From assembly GCA_029975555.1 (NCBI GenBank), contig JARKOY010000074.1, forward strand, positions 62,001 to 126,000: 64,000 bases of DNA, written 5' to 3'. Positions within the stretch are counted from its first letter, which is position 1; each line of letters starts with the position of its first letter. Positions 25,374 to 33,256 of the stretch are shown here, piece after piece. This DNA is from Spirochaetia bacterium (GTDB lineage: Bacteria; Spirochaetota; Spirochaetia; Treponematales; Rectinemataceae). The translations under genes and the position numbers were made by a program. The notes beneath the pieces are model-generated. The model saw nothing but the letters and a program-made list of their open reading frames with translations. It had not been told where the DNA came from and ran no database searches.

Positions 25374-26501
25374 ATGAAAAAGCTCTTGTCCAACTATGGA
25401 TGGCGCACGACCTGCGCCCTCGGAATCGTGCTTCTCCTCGCCACGCTGGCCGGGTGCGATCTGTTCACCAAGCCATCCGGATCTACTGGGTCCACGGCGC
25501 ACGTCTACGCGGTGGCATCCGGGAGCGGCAATGTGTACGAGATCGATGCGGACAATGCCACCGCGGCGTCGACGGCGCTCGTGAGCACCGGTCAGAACTC
25601 GACCGGCGAGATGGTCATACACGGCACAAAGGCCTTCGTCGCCGTGGGAAGCTACAACAACACGGCCCCTGGTCTCTACTGGTTCGACCTTTCGAGCTCG
25701 ACGCCTACGGCGAGCCTAATCGGGAACAAGACAAGCGCGCAGTACCTCTGCGTCGTGTCGGACACAAGGGGGTATGTGACCTCGGCAGACTATTCCGGCG
25801 CCTACGCCAACGCCGTGTACAGCTTCGACCCGAGCAACCCCTCGGCGGGGCTTGGCAGCGAGGTCACGGGCTTCGCCTCTGGCTTCTATCCTCAGGACAT
25901 CGCCTATGTGTCCGACGGCAGCGGGACCGGCCGCGTGTTCGTGACGGACAACGCCAACGGCAAGGTGTACCGACTCGATGCAGCAGCAGGCACTGCGGTC
26001 GACCTCACCTTCACGACGAGCGCGGGCGGCACGACGGGGCTTCTGCCCGGCGAATATGACTGGGACAACAACGGCAGCGACGATGCGGGTGTCTTCGTCG
26101 CCAATACCGGAGGCTACGACGCGAACTGGAACCCCCTTCCCGGTTCGATCGACTTCATTCCTTTGAACGCTGCCTCTGGTTCCGACATCGTCACCGTTCA
26201 GTCCAACCTCTCGGTGGGGAGGCTCGCCGCCTTCGACGCTGATCACCTCGTGGGGACGAATTACGGCGGGACGTGGATCATCGATTTGACAAAATCGTCG
26301 GGCGACGCTGGGCGGGTCACCGAGATCAAGAACAGTAGTGGCCTGTCCTTTGGTTCCATCGACGTGGACACCTACGGCGGATACGCCTATGTGCCGGACG
26401 GCTCGAACACGGTGTACAAGATCAGCTCCAGCGGCGCGGTCACGGCAATCGCCGTGGGTCTGAGCACCGAGAAGATCAGCAATGTGGCGGTGAGGGAATA
26501 G
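25374..26501 (+). CDS. Beta-propeller-like lipoprotein, candidate BtuG-type cobamide-binding partner of BtuB
   Basis: 375 residues. A lipoprotein signal ends in LAGC with C28 as the lipid anchor. The mature chain consists of repeated blade-like units (for example HVYAVASGSGNVYEIDAD, GRVFVTDNANGKVYRLDA, GYAYVPDGSNTVYKI), a YncE-like propeller. AGGAGG precedes the ATG. It lies 45 bases after btuB with no terminator, so it shares the riboswitch mRNA. In Bacteroides, BtuG is a surface lipoprotein propeller that hands B12 to BtuB. That parallel is inferred from architecture and context, not sequence identity. Confidence 0.75.
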   Translation: MKKLLSNYGWRTTCALGIVLLLATLAGCDLFTKPSGSTGSTAHVYAVASGSGNVYEIDADNATAASTALVSTGQNSTGEMVIHGTKAFVAVGSYNNTAPGLYWFDLSSSTPTASLIGNKTSAQYLCVVSDTRGYVTSADYSGAYANAVYSFDPSNPSAGLGSEVTGFASGFYPQDIAYVSDGSGTGRVFVTDNANGKVYRLDAAAGTAVDLTFTTSAGGTTGLLPGEYDWDNNGSDDAGVFVANTGGYDANWNPLPGSIDFIPLNAASGSDIVTVQSNLSVGRLAAFDADHLVGTNYGGTWIIDLTKSSGDAGRVTEIKNSSGLSFGSIDVDTYGGYAYVPDGSNTVYKISSSGAVTAIAVGLSTEKISNVAVRE

Positions 26502-26513
26502 CCCCACAAACGC

Positions 26514-28256
26514 TCACTTCGGAATACGATACTCGACGGGGATCACCAGCGACAGCGCAGAGGCCAGCCTGACATCCAGAGGGAAAATGCTCTGCACGAG
26601 TCTCAGGGCAGCCTCGTCGAGGATCGAGCTCCCGGAAGGACTTTGGATTTGTGCTCTGACGAGGCTGCCGTTGGGCGCCACAACGAGCAAAAGCTTCACA
26701 ACCCCTTCGGTTTTGCGCCTGAGTGCGGCCGGGGGATATTCCTTCCGCGCCGACAATGCGGCGATGATCTGCCGCGAAAGCGTCTCTGGAGTGTCAAACT
26801 GCGGTGCTTGGGCCACAGCCAAGGTCTGTACATCGCGCGCGCCTGAGGGGGCAGCGGGGGCCGCTTCCCCCTCCCTGTCCGGAGGGGCGCGAGGCGGTGT
26901 CTGATCCGCCACACTGGGCTGGGGTGTCAAAGCTCCTGGCTTGGGGAAAGCGTGGTTTTCTTCAGGCTGAGAGGGCGAAGGCACTTCCGCGATGCGACCG
27001 AGGCCATCCGACGGCTGCTTCTGATCCGGCACCACCGAAGCATCTTCTGCATGGCGCGCTATTTCATCCTCTCCTCTATGCTGCACTGCCACATCTTCTG
27101 CACGGGCCTCTGGGCCAGCAGCTTTGACGGCATCGCCCCCCTGCGCCACCTGTTTTGCAGCACTGTCTTCCGCCCGAGGCTGCGAAATGCCTTGAGCGGC
27201 GGCCGCATTGATATATCTCATTTCTTTGTATGAACGTAGCTTCTCTGCCTTGAGCTCTGCGGCCTGGGAAGAGGGAGATGTCCACCCTTCTTCCGCTTGC
27301 GCCGACGCCGCATGCCCAGCGTCTGGCGCCGCCACTGCATCGGATTTTGCAGGAGCCGTGGCACCAGCCTCACCCGCATGCGCCGTAGAAGTTCCGGGCG
27401 CAGTGCGCATCTTCGCGAAGAGTTCCTTCGAGGGAGCGAAGTACTGCCGAGGCGCCTTGGTGGACACAGGGCCCGAGGCGCGCCCGGCCGAAGGCGCGTC
27501 GATTTCAGGGCGCCTTGCCGCCAGAACGCCTGCACTCGGCGGGTCCGCTGGATCGCCTGCCGCCGGGCCACCCGAATCCGCCGGTGCTGCGGTCTTTGCG
27601 GCTGCGGTTTTTACAGAGGGCTCGGGGACCAACGTCGCTGCAGCCGCCGTGCCGGGCAGCGCTCTCTCCTCCTCTTTCGCCGCTTCTGCCTGAGGGGCCA
27701 CAGGGTAAGGCATGAGGGGCTCTGGATCGGAAGCTTGTTCTTGCAGCGCACCCGGAGGCATGCCCTCTGGGCCGCGCCGCCCCTGCCCCACATCGAGCGC
27801 GTGCTCGTCTTCTACGGAAAAGTCTGGCAGAAGAGAAATTGGTCCCTGGGCCGGTGCCGCCGCTGCCGAGGCTGTCGCCCCTCTCGGCAGCACGTATTCC
27901 TCAGCCTGGGCCCACACTGCGGGGCTCTCTTCTTTACCTTCTCCGGCTGGTTGCGCCTCGAGGATAGACAGCCCATCCCCTCCAATCGCAGGCACCTCTG
28001 GTGACTGCACGGGAGGAATAACCGGTACCGGAGAAGTGGTTACCTCCCACTGGGCCGGACGATGCACCTCTGCCTTCGCCCCACGCGCCACGTCGCTCGG
28101 CGCCTGCCCAACCAGACTTATCCTGAGCGACGGCGGGGGAACATTCCGGCCTTGGGCAAAATGCAGCGGGAGAAAAATGACGGCCCCATGGAACAAAAGA
28201 GAACAGAGAATCCCCACAAGCCAGTATCGCCGCTCAAGTCTCTTTTCCAGACTCAC
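26514..28256 (-). CDS. tonB: TonB-like energy transducer with long Ala/Pro/Glu-rich linker
   Basis: 580 residues from a GTG at 28256 (GGAG six bases upstream) that shares GTGA with the stop of the DedA-like gene; the frame continues upstream but only within that gene. One N-terminal membrane helix at 11-30 includes the S-x3-H motif (SLLFH, 19-23) that contacts ExbB/ExbD. About 450 residues rich in A, P, E, Q and G follow, far longer than the E. coli linker. The C-terminal TonB domain (about 490-580) has EYPPAALRRKTEGVVKLLL. No exbBD in this window. It converges on the B12 uptake genes, 12 bases from the lipoprotein stop. Confidence 0.85.
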   Translation of the reverse strand: MSLEKRLERRYWLVGILCSLLFHGAVIFLPLHFAQGRNVPPPSLRISLVGQAPSDVARGAKAEVHRPAQWEVTTSPVPVIPPVQSPEVPAIGGDGLSILEAQPAGEGKEESPAVWAQAEEYVLPRGATASAAAAPAQGPISLLPDFSVEDEHALDVGQGRRGPEGMPPGALQEQASDPEPLMPYPVAPQAEAAKEEERALPGTAAAATLVPEPSVKTAAAKTAAPADSGGPAAGDPADPPSAGVLAARRPEIDAPSAGRASGPVSTKAPRQYFAPSKELFAKMRTAPGTSTAHAGEAGATAPAKSDAVAAPDAGHAASAQAEEGWTSPSSQAAELKAEKLRSYKEMRYINAAAAQGISQPRAEDSAAKQVAQGGDAVKAAGPEARAEDVAVQHRGEDEIARHAEDASVVPDQKQPSDGLGRIAEVPSPSQPEENHAFPKPGALTPQPSVADQTPPRAPPDREGEAAPAAPSGARDVQTLAVAQAPQFDTPETLSRQIIAALSARKEYPPAALRRKTEGVVKLLLVVAPNGSLVRAQIQSPSGSSILDEAALRLVQSIFPLDVRLASALSLVIPVEYRIPK

Positions 28257-28984
28257 ACGTTGCTCCGGTGCAGATGTCTTCTGATGACGGCTTCGACCTG
28301 GTTCCGAAACACGAGGAGCAGGACCATAAGAATCGCCGTCAGAACCGCCAAGGCGATCACGAGTCCGAATCGCTCCCGGTAGACTGCACTCCCCGCGAGC
28401 GTCGTTCCGACGATGCCCGGCATGCGCGCGATCATCGACGCGACCAGAAAGAGCAAAAATGGGCGTGAGCCGGCCCCCGCGAAATAACACAACAGGTCTT
28501 TCGGAATGCCAGGAATCACAAATAAAAGGATGAGCCCGGCAAAGCTCCGCGCGTCCGCCGCATATTTCTGCAGCTTCTCATACTGCTCACGCCTTAAGAT
28601 CGTCATCAGAAAGCGGGGTCCCAAAAGCCTCCCCAGAAAGAAATTGAGCGCAGAACCAAGCGCGATGCCTAAGGTGGAGAGCAGCAATCCTCCCCAGAAT
28701 CCAAAAACAAATCCTCCGGAGACCTGCACCACTTCGCCGGGGACGACGAAGACCACTACCTGAAGCACGTGCAAAAGGATGAACATAAGCCATCCCGAGG
28801 CGCCGAAAGAGCGCACCCAGTTCCGCATCATCTCTCTCTGCGACAGCAGGGGAGTCAACCAATCCTTCAACAAAAGGCCCGCCACCACGAGCGCCACGAG
28901 GAACGCAGGAAAGGCGAGACTTCCCAGCGTGAGCGGTTCCCTTGTGCTGTCCTTCTTCTTCTCTTCCATGATCGGCATTACCAT
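28253..28984 (-). CDS. DedA/VTT (TVP38/TMEM64-type) membrane protein
   Basis: 243 residues with about six hydrophobic segments. The core GEVVQVSGGFVFGFWGG near residue 80 and FLGRLLGPRFL near 114 are the re-entrant loop and following segment of the VTT family, which in various organisms moves phospholipids or supports membrane homeostasis. Starts at 28984 or 28978 are both possible. It overlaps the tonB GTG start, so tonB translation probably depends on it. Confidence 0.82.
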   Translation of the reverse strand: MVMPIMEEKKKDSTREPLTLGSLAFPAFLVALVVAGLLLKDWLTPLLSQREMMRNWVRSFGASGWLMFILLHVLQVVVFVVPGEVVQVSGGFVFGFWGGLLLSTLGIALGSALNFFLGRLLGPRFLMTILRREQYEKLQKYAADARSFAGLILLFVIPGIPKDLLCYFAGAGSRPFLLFLVASMIARMPGIVGTTLAGSAVYRERFGLVIALAVLTAILMVLLLVFRNQVEAVIRRHLHRSNV

Positions 28985-29091
28985 ACCTCGCCCTGCGCAC
29001 CCTCTACAAGCCCGCCCGGACGACGCATAGATACAACTCTTTGTAAAACAAGATAATCCTCACCATCACCGCCCTCTTCAGTGCAGAGCTT

Positions 29092-29120
29092 TTGACTCTT
29101 CCTGGATTTTCTGTTATAAT
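29092..29120 (+). promoter_or_regulatory. Strong promoter of carD, predicting a leaderless mRNA
   Basis: TTGACT (29092-29097), 17-base spacer, TATAAT (29115-29120). The ATG of carD starts only nine bases after the -10 box, so transcription should begin within about four bases of the start codon. No ribosome site could fit. Confidence 0.75.
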
Positions 29121-29129
29121 AAAATATCT

Positions 29130-29630
29130 ATGCCCAATGAGCAGACTGCAACCTTTTTAGTCGACCAGCGCGTCGTCTACCCAAGCCAGGGCGTCGGCCG
29201 CATCATGGAAATTCGGGAAAAAGTCTTCAATGGCCAGAAGACGCTCTATTATATCATCTATCTTGAATTTTCCGACATGACCGTCATGGTCCCCGTGGAT
29301 AAGGTCGACGCGCTTGGAATCCGTCCCCTCGTGTCCAAGGAAGAAGCGGAGACTGCCCTCAACTACATCTCTCAGGCGGCATCCACGATCCCTTCCGACT
29401 GGAAGCTGCGCTACCAGATGAACCTCGACCTCCTAAAAAAGGGCTCGATCATGGACATTGCGGCTGTCGTCCGCTCGCTCTACCAGCGCTCGAAGATCAA
29501 GGAACTGCCGATCCTCGAACGCAAGCTCTACGAATCGGCGCTCAACCTGCTCCAGGATGAGATAGCCTTCGCCTTGGGCCGCCCCAAGGAAGAGATCGTC
29601 GCGATCATCCGCGAAAATCTGGACAAATGA
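29130..29630 (+). CDS. carD: CarD/CdnL family RNA polymerase-binding regulator
   Basis: 166 residues. The N-terminal Tudor-like RNA-polymerase-interacting domain (VDQRVVYPSQGVGRIMEI, then YYIIYLEFSDMTVMVPVDK) is followed from about residue 70 by an all-helical DNA-binding domain. CarD binds the beta subunit and stabilises open complexes, especially at rRNA promoters. The mRNA seems leaderless. Its stop overlaps the ispDF start by ATGA, the same carD-isp linkage known from actinobacteria and spirochaetes. Confidence 0.95.
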   Translation: MPNEQTATFLVDQRVVYPSQGVGRIMEIREKVFNGQKTLYYIIYLEFSDMTVMVPVDKVDALGIRPLVSKEEAETALNYISQAASTIPSDWKLRYQMNLDLLKKGSIMDIAAVVRSLYQRSKIKELPILERKLYESALNLLQDEIAFALGRPKEEIVAIIRENLDK

Positions 29631-30838
29631 GCCAGTCCGCGCCAAAACCGATTCAGGCTCCAAGGCTCCCCATCGCCGGGAGGGCCTTTGCCCTCGTCAC
29701 CGCGGCAGGATCGAGCACCCGCTACGGCGGACCCAAAAAGGAATTCGAGCCCCTCGGCGGCCTCACCGTCATCGAGCGCGCGCTTGAGCCGTTCTTGGAG
29801 CTCTGCGCTGGCATCGTCGTCACCTGCCCGGCAGAGGCAAAGTCTGATTTCGAAGCCTTCTTTGCACGGTCGATGCTGCATTCTGCCCTCTCCAGGCTCC
29901 CCGTGGGCTTCGACATTGTGGAAGGTGGTGCGGTCCGCCAGGAATCCGTGCGACTCGGGCTGCGCGCGCTCGCCGCCTTGGGATGCGCAGAGGATATCGT
30001 GCTCATCCATGACGGCGCCCGTCCATGGATTTCCCGCGCGCTCATCCTGAAAACCCTCGAATGCGCGCGGACCACGGGCGCATGTCTGCCACTCGTGCCG
30101 CTCACAGAGACGCCCAAAATAGTAGAAGGAGAGTATATCCACGCGCATCCTGCGCGGGCTCACATGATGACGGCGCAGACTCCCCAGGCCTTTTCGTTTC
30201 CTGAAATTCTGGCCGCCCACGAACTGGCCCACCAGGAACACTACAGCGCCACCGACGATGCGATGATATGGGACCACTACGTGGGGCCGGTCTTTTGGGT
30301 CGAGGGTGAGCGCCAAAATCGGAAAATCACTTTTAAGGAAGACATCCTACACAGGCCGGCACTGCTGCGCACGGGCATCGGGTACGACATCCATCCGCTC
30401 GTCGAAGGCAGGCCACTGCTCCTTGCCGGCGTGCGCGTCGAGAGCGAACGCGGCGAAGCGGGGTATTCCGACGGCGATGTGCTCTGGCACGCGATCATCG
30501 ATGCGGCGCTCGGCGCAGCGGCGCTCGGGGACATCGGCTCGCACTTCCCCCCTGGGAAACCCGAATGGGAGAACGCCGATTCCACCCGGCTTGCTCGTAC
30601 CGTGTTCACCATGCTCAAAGAGCGCGGCCTTGCGTTCGTCAACATCGATTGCACCGTGCTCTGCGAAAGGCCCAAACTCGGCCCGTACCGCGAACGGATA
30701 TGCGCAGCCATCGCAGAGACTTTCGAGCTTTCGCCCAAGGCAGTCTCATTCAAGGCAAAGACAAAAGAAGGCTTCGACGCGACCGGCCGCGGCGAAGCGA
30801 TCGAGGCCCAGGCAGTGGTGCTCCTGGAACAGAGGTGA
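29627..30838 (+). CDS. ispDF: Bifunctional IspDF (MEP isoprenoid pathway)
   Basis: 403 residues. Residues to about 240 are IspD (CDP-ME synthase): VTAAGSSTRYGGPKKEF is the nucleotide-binding start, IHDGARPW and TAQTPQAFSF follow. From about 245 IspF (MECDP synthase) has the metal motif GIGYDIHPL, SDGDVLWHAIIDAALGAA and ALGDIGSHFP, ending with TKEGFDATGRGEAIEAQAV. Both active sites look complete; the IspE step between them is encoded elsewhere. Coupled to carD by ATGA. Confidence 0.95.
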   Translation: MSQSAPKPIQAPRLPIAGRAFALVTAAGSSTRYGGPKKEFEPLGGLTVIERALEPFLELCAGIVVTCPAEAKSDFEAFFARSMLHSALSRLPVGFDIVEGGAVRQESVRLGLRALAALGCAEDIVLIHDGARPWISRALILKTLECARTTGACLPLVPLTETPKIVEGEYIHAHPARAHMMTAQTPQAFSFPEILAAHELAHQEHYSATDDAMIWDHYVGPVFWVEGERQNRKITFKEDILHRPALLRTGIGYDIHPLVEGRPLLLAGVRVESERGEAGYSDGDVLWHAIIDAALGAAALGDIGSHFPPGKPEWENADSTRLARTVFTMLKERGLAFVNIDCTVLCERPKLGPYRERICAAIAETFELSPKAVSFKAKTKEGFDATGRGEAIEAQAVVLLEQR

Positions 30839-30842
30839 TCTC

Positions 30843-31643
30843 TCAGATCGAAAGTAGCACAATCGACAGGCTGATGCCCGCAAAGGCGAAAAGCTGCGGA
30901 AGGTGCAGCGGCAGTTCCGAGACGAAATATGTCGCGATCGAAGGATACAGCACGAGCAGCCCGTAGAACGACGGCGCAACGGCCGTCATCTTCCCCCGCT
31001 CAAAGGCGACCTGTTTGATGAGGAAGGACGAAACGCCACAAAAGATGTACACATAGAGGTACGCCGAAACAAACCAGCTCAAAAAGTTCGAACCGTGGCT
31101 GAGCCGCAGCGCCTCCAGGGCGAGCACCATGAATCCTCCAAGCGCCCCCGCGGCGCTCCCGAGGGATACGCCCACTTGTTCAGGCCCCATGTGGCGACTC
31201 GCAAAGAGCATGATCATGGCAAAGGCCGTCGGAATGAAGAACGCGACCCAGAACGCGTCCACCTTAAAATGCTGAGAAGAGGCCTGTTCCACGAACCCCG
31301 CGTATGCCAGCGATGCCGCCATAAGCACAATCCACGGGATCTTCTTCGGCGATATCTTCTCCCCAAGCATACCGTACGAGAGCAAAATGGTGAAAATAAT
31401 GTTTGAGCCACCGATGGCGGCCACGATATTCGGCGCCAGCGCCCCGAGGGCGAGGTAGTTGAAGATCGGCTGCACATTCATGAGAATAAAGCCGCACGTC
31501 CAGCCGATTACCTCTCCACGGCGGATTTTCTCGCCCCGGCGCTTTGCGGAAAGCCACCCCACATACTTTTTCTGAAGCGAAAAGCCCAAAGACAGCAAAA
31601 AGTTCCCAAAAAGAGCGGTGAAGTACGCTGCTACCGTGCTCAT
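30843..31643 (-). CDS. DMT superfamily transporter, NIPA/EamA-like
   Basis: 266 residues with nine or ten membrane helices. The N-terminal segment FGNFLLSLGFSLQKKYVGW resembles the start of NIPA-type members (first helix ending in QKK), and PNIVAAIGGSNIIFTILLS is a typical DMT helix. Substrate unknown; magnesium or a small metabolite are possibilities. ATGA overlap with the GH31-like gene upstream suggests co-translation. It converges on ispDF with only four bases between stops. Confidence 0.75.
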   Translation of the reverse strand: MSTVAAYFTALFGNFLLSLGFSLQKKYVGWLSAKRRGEKIRRGEVIGWTCGFILMNVQPIFNYLALGALAPNIVAAIGGSNIIFTILLSYGMLGEKISPKKIPWIVLMAASLAYAGFVEQASSQHFKVDAFWVAFFIPTAFAMIMLFASRHMGPEQVGVSLGSAAGALGGFMVLALEALRLSHGSNFLSWFVSAYLYVYIFCGVSSFLIKQVAFERGKMTAVAPSFYGLLVLYPSIATYFVSELPLHLPQLFAFAGISLSIVLLSI

Positions 31644-32920
31644 AGTCTGCTCGCTATCTGCCGAATCGAATCAAAGAGCCAGGCATATTCGCTCTCGACC
31701 CGATAAAAAACTGCCGGCATGCCGAAGGGGGCGTGGACCGTCACCATTCCGGAAGAATACACCCTCGATGTCCAGAGATGAATCCACTGCCCCGCCGGAA
31801 GGAGGCACGGGCACACCTCGCCTGTCCGCCCCAGATTGGGAGCAAACAGAAGATCCGGCCCCGAGAAGAGAATGTCGTCCCTCGCCGCGAATAGGGTATC
31901 TCGGGGCATCGAGATCGAGGGGTGCTGGAGCGCGGGGAGTCCCGTTTCTTCCCAGCGTCGCTGGCAGAACTCCCAATACTGCACTAACCCTGCCCGTATT
32001 TTGGCATAGCGGGTGACCATGCGCCTCCGGTCGCCCGGAATATGCAATTCCGGAGGAATTTCTCTGCGGAATAGCGGCGGAAGTGTGACGTCGGATTGAC
32101 AGAGCATCAGGTCGACTATTTTCCAGTCCTCCTGTCCACGGGCGGATCGGACGATGGAAAGGTTCAGGCGCTGAAACGCCTCCGGCCCTGCCCCCGAGAA
32201 AGAGAGCGACCCCAAAAGGCCTGCCCCGTCTCTCGCATCGAGGTGGGGAACGTTCAGGGGAGCCTTCAAAGGAAGAGCGGGCGAAGAGGATGGTGCCTGC
32301 ACCCGCTGGACCTGTGTCTTCCGCCTCCAGCCATGCCAGAGTGAACACGCCTCTTCAGGGCTCCGCGCATATCCGATATGGACCTCCGCGGGGAGTTCCA
32401 TCCTGAGCACAAAGGAGCCATCGTCAAAGGAGAGGAAGCGGGGGCCTGCGGACAGGCAGAGCAGGAATCTGCCGTCCAGCGCAAAAGCTGCCGTCTGTTC
32501 CGGCTGCAGCAGCGCGATCCGCCCCTTCACGGCGTGCGATTTTCGCGGACCGAGCCCGTTCCACTGCGCACATGGAATATCATGGAATCGAAGTTTTACG
32601 AAGTCGATCGCAGGGTCGAGCGCGGAGAAATAGAGGGAAAAGATCGCGGCGTAAGCGCCCGATGCACGGCCTGAGGCAGGACTTGGCTCAGGGCTGAAAG
32701 CACTAAATTCTTCACGCATGACGAGCTTGCTCGAAAAGGTAAACTGGGCGCTCGCCACAGACGTCATTGCCGGTATGCAGCTGCCTGCCCCTCGCCACGC
32801 CGACCGCACCTCCCCCAACCTGTGCACAAAGACTGCCGGCATCCTCGTCGTATGCCACAGAAGCCGCTGCCCGGCGACAGTCACAAGAAAGCCGTGCTTC
32901 CAATATTCAAATGAAATCAA
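31640..32920 (-). CDS. Shortened GH31-like protein without a recognisable catalytic barrel
   Basis: 426 residues from a TTG at 32920 with GGAG six bases upstream; the frame is open to an ATG at 33142, so the start is uncertain. The last 120 residues match the end of glycoside hydrolase family 31: a YAKIRAGLVQYWEF helix, TGLPALQHP, LFSGPDLLFAP, LLPAGQWIHLW and APFGMPAVFYR. The N-terminal part could be the GH31 beta-sandwich. The central barrel with its two aspartates is missing or reduced to some 60 residues, so it is probably not a working glucosidase. It overlaps the DMT gene by ATGA. Confidence 0.6.
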   Translation of the reverse strand: MISFEYWKHGFLVTVAGQRLLWHTTRMPAVFVHRLGEVRSAWRGAGSCIPAMTSVASAQFTFSSKLVMREEFSAFSPEPSPASGRASGAYAAIFSLYFSALDPAIDFVKLRFHDIPCAQWNGLGPRKSHAVKGRIALLQPEQTAAFALDGRFLLCLSAGPRFLSFDDGSFVLRMELPAEVHIGYARSPEEACSLWHGWRRKTQVQRVQAPSSSPALPLKAPLNVPHLDARDGAGLLGSLSFSGAGPEAFQRLNLSIVRSARGQEDWKIVDLMLCQSDVTLPPLFRREIPPELHIPGDRRRMVTRYAKIRAGLVQYWEFCQRRWEETGLPALQHPSISMPRDTLFAARDDILFSGPDLLFAPNLGRTGEVCPCLLPAGQWIHLWTSRVYSSGMVTVHAPFGMPAVFYRVESEYAWLFDSIRQIASRL

Positions 32921-33074
32921 AGCGATCTCCGGTATTCTTTTCGATATCCTCTCAGCTGCAACCTTCGCCACAATACTGAAAGATTCGCTATAACCATATA
33001 CGACTCGCGCGCGATGAGCAACACCGTCCTTGTGGCCGCGCACCACAATTCGCTTTTTTTTTATCGATATATCC

Positions 33075-33103
33075 TTGACTATTTTTGCGCTCCGTGCTAT
33101 CGT
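33075..33103 (+). promoter_or_regulatory. Predicted promoter of the TAXI-TRAP operon
   Basis: TTGACT (33075-33080), 17-base spacer, TATCGT (33098-33103) preceded by TG one base upstream (extended -10). It gives a leader of roughly 145 bases before the first gene. The rest of the 336-base gap (32921-33256) holds the leader hairpins and otherwise AT-rich sequence with no gene. Confidence 0.5.
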
Positions 33104-33155
33104 CAGCCCGTCATCGGTGGATGACAGTCGTCTATCTACCATTCAATTGTCTCGT

Positions 33156-33193
33156 GCTCCCGGATACCGCCTCCTTCTCCGGGAGCCTTTTTT
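33156..33193 (+). terminator. Leader hairpin with T tract, attenuator candidate before the TAXI gene
   Basis: Stem GCTCCCGG / CCGGGAGC (33156-33163 and 33179-33186), 15-base loop, then C and TTTTTT. It has the form of an intrinsic terminator but lies between the predicted promoter and the SBP gene. A smaller hairpin, GTCATC / GATGAC, is at 33110-33125. If there is no internal promoter, transcription into the operon must pass it. Confidence 0.6.
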
Positions 33194-33256
33194 CATTGCA
33201 ATGCTCCCGAAGAGAGTGTATAATTCCTCCATACGTGATCTAGGAGGTAAAGAAGC

